6,202 nucleotides of DNA, from positions 1 through 6,202 of the forward strand of contig CAYRMD010000158.1 of NCBI GenBank assembly GCA_964425225.1. The letters are read 5' to 3'. This document shows, one piece after another, positions 6,176 to 6,202 of the stretch (position 1 is the stretch's first letter; each line of letters starts with the position of its first letter). Under the pieces are notes generated by a model, which had not been told where the DNA came from, ran no database searches, and saw nothing but the letters and a program-made list of their open reading frames with translations. This DNA comes from BPJU01 sp964425225. Its GTDB lineage: Bacteria > Planctomycetota > Planctomycetia > Pirellulales > Pirellulaceae. A program made the translations under genes and the position numbers.

Positions 6176-6202
6176 ATGCGAGTGCTTTTTAGCAGAGGCG
6201 TT
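6176..6202 (+). CDS. Possible start of a gene running off the right edge (partial)
   Basis: ATG 6176 is followed by eight more codons to the edge (MRVLFSRGV), with AAGGTGAG just upstream. Nothing can be said about function from nine residues. A 19-codon frame (6112-6171, MARSFAV...) ends 4 bp before it and could be a leader peptide or chance. A repeated motif, CGTACGTG at 6129-6136 and 6138-6145, lies 30-50 bp upstream and might be a regulatory site. Confidence rests only on the binding site and spacing. Confidence 0.3.

Overview
The window most likely comes from a planctomycete, probably of the Pirellulales/Pirellulaceae type. This is inferred from protein style, not from a marker gene. Three pieces support it: a long membrane-anchored protein with an N-terminal FHA domain, a coiled coil and an acidic linker; a DksA/TraR-like protein with a half-lost zinc finger; and a single-PDZ HtrA-type protease. 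Gene density is low, non-ATG starts look likely, and base composition appears moderate. I see no CRISPR array, insertion sequence, tRNA or rRNA.

Layout. Positions 1-272 (+) hold an open frame that enters from the left edge and may be the tail of an unidentified single-span membrane protein. It converges on the FHA-domain gene (276-2507, -); the two stop codons are 3 bp apart inside a small palindrome. About 600 bp (2508-3107) then separates the FHA gene from a rightward pair. That interval has phased T-tracts, a 7-bp-stem hairpin and promoter-like AT-rich sequence, and should carry divergent control signals. The rightward pair is the DksA/TraR-like gene (3108-3572) and, after about 230 bp, the secreted HtrA-like serine protease (3805-4986). 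The last 1.2 kb (4987-6202) has no recognisable gene. It contains a weak 163-codon minus-strand frame, other broken-looking minus-strand frames, a small hydrophobic frame, and a possible gene start at the right edge (6176).

How the genes fit together. The DksA-like protein is expected to act on RNA polymerase in stringent-type control. The HtrA-like protease is expected to handle envelope protein quality. The FHA protein looks like a membrane-tethered scaffold. All three are plausible envelope or stress housekeeping functions, but nothing in the sequence ties them into one operon or pathway. The window reads as ordinary core genome. The points worth a second look are the altered binding sites in the FHA and DksA-like proteins and the unexplained 1.2 kb at the right. 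I found no convincing new system.
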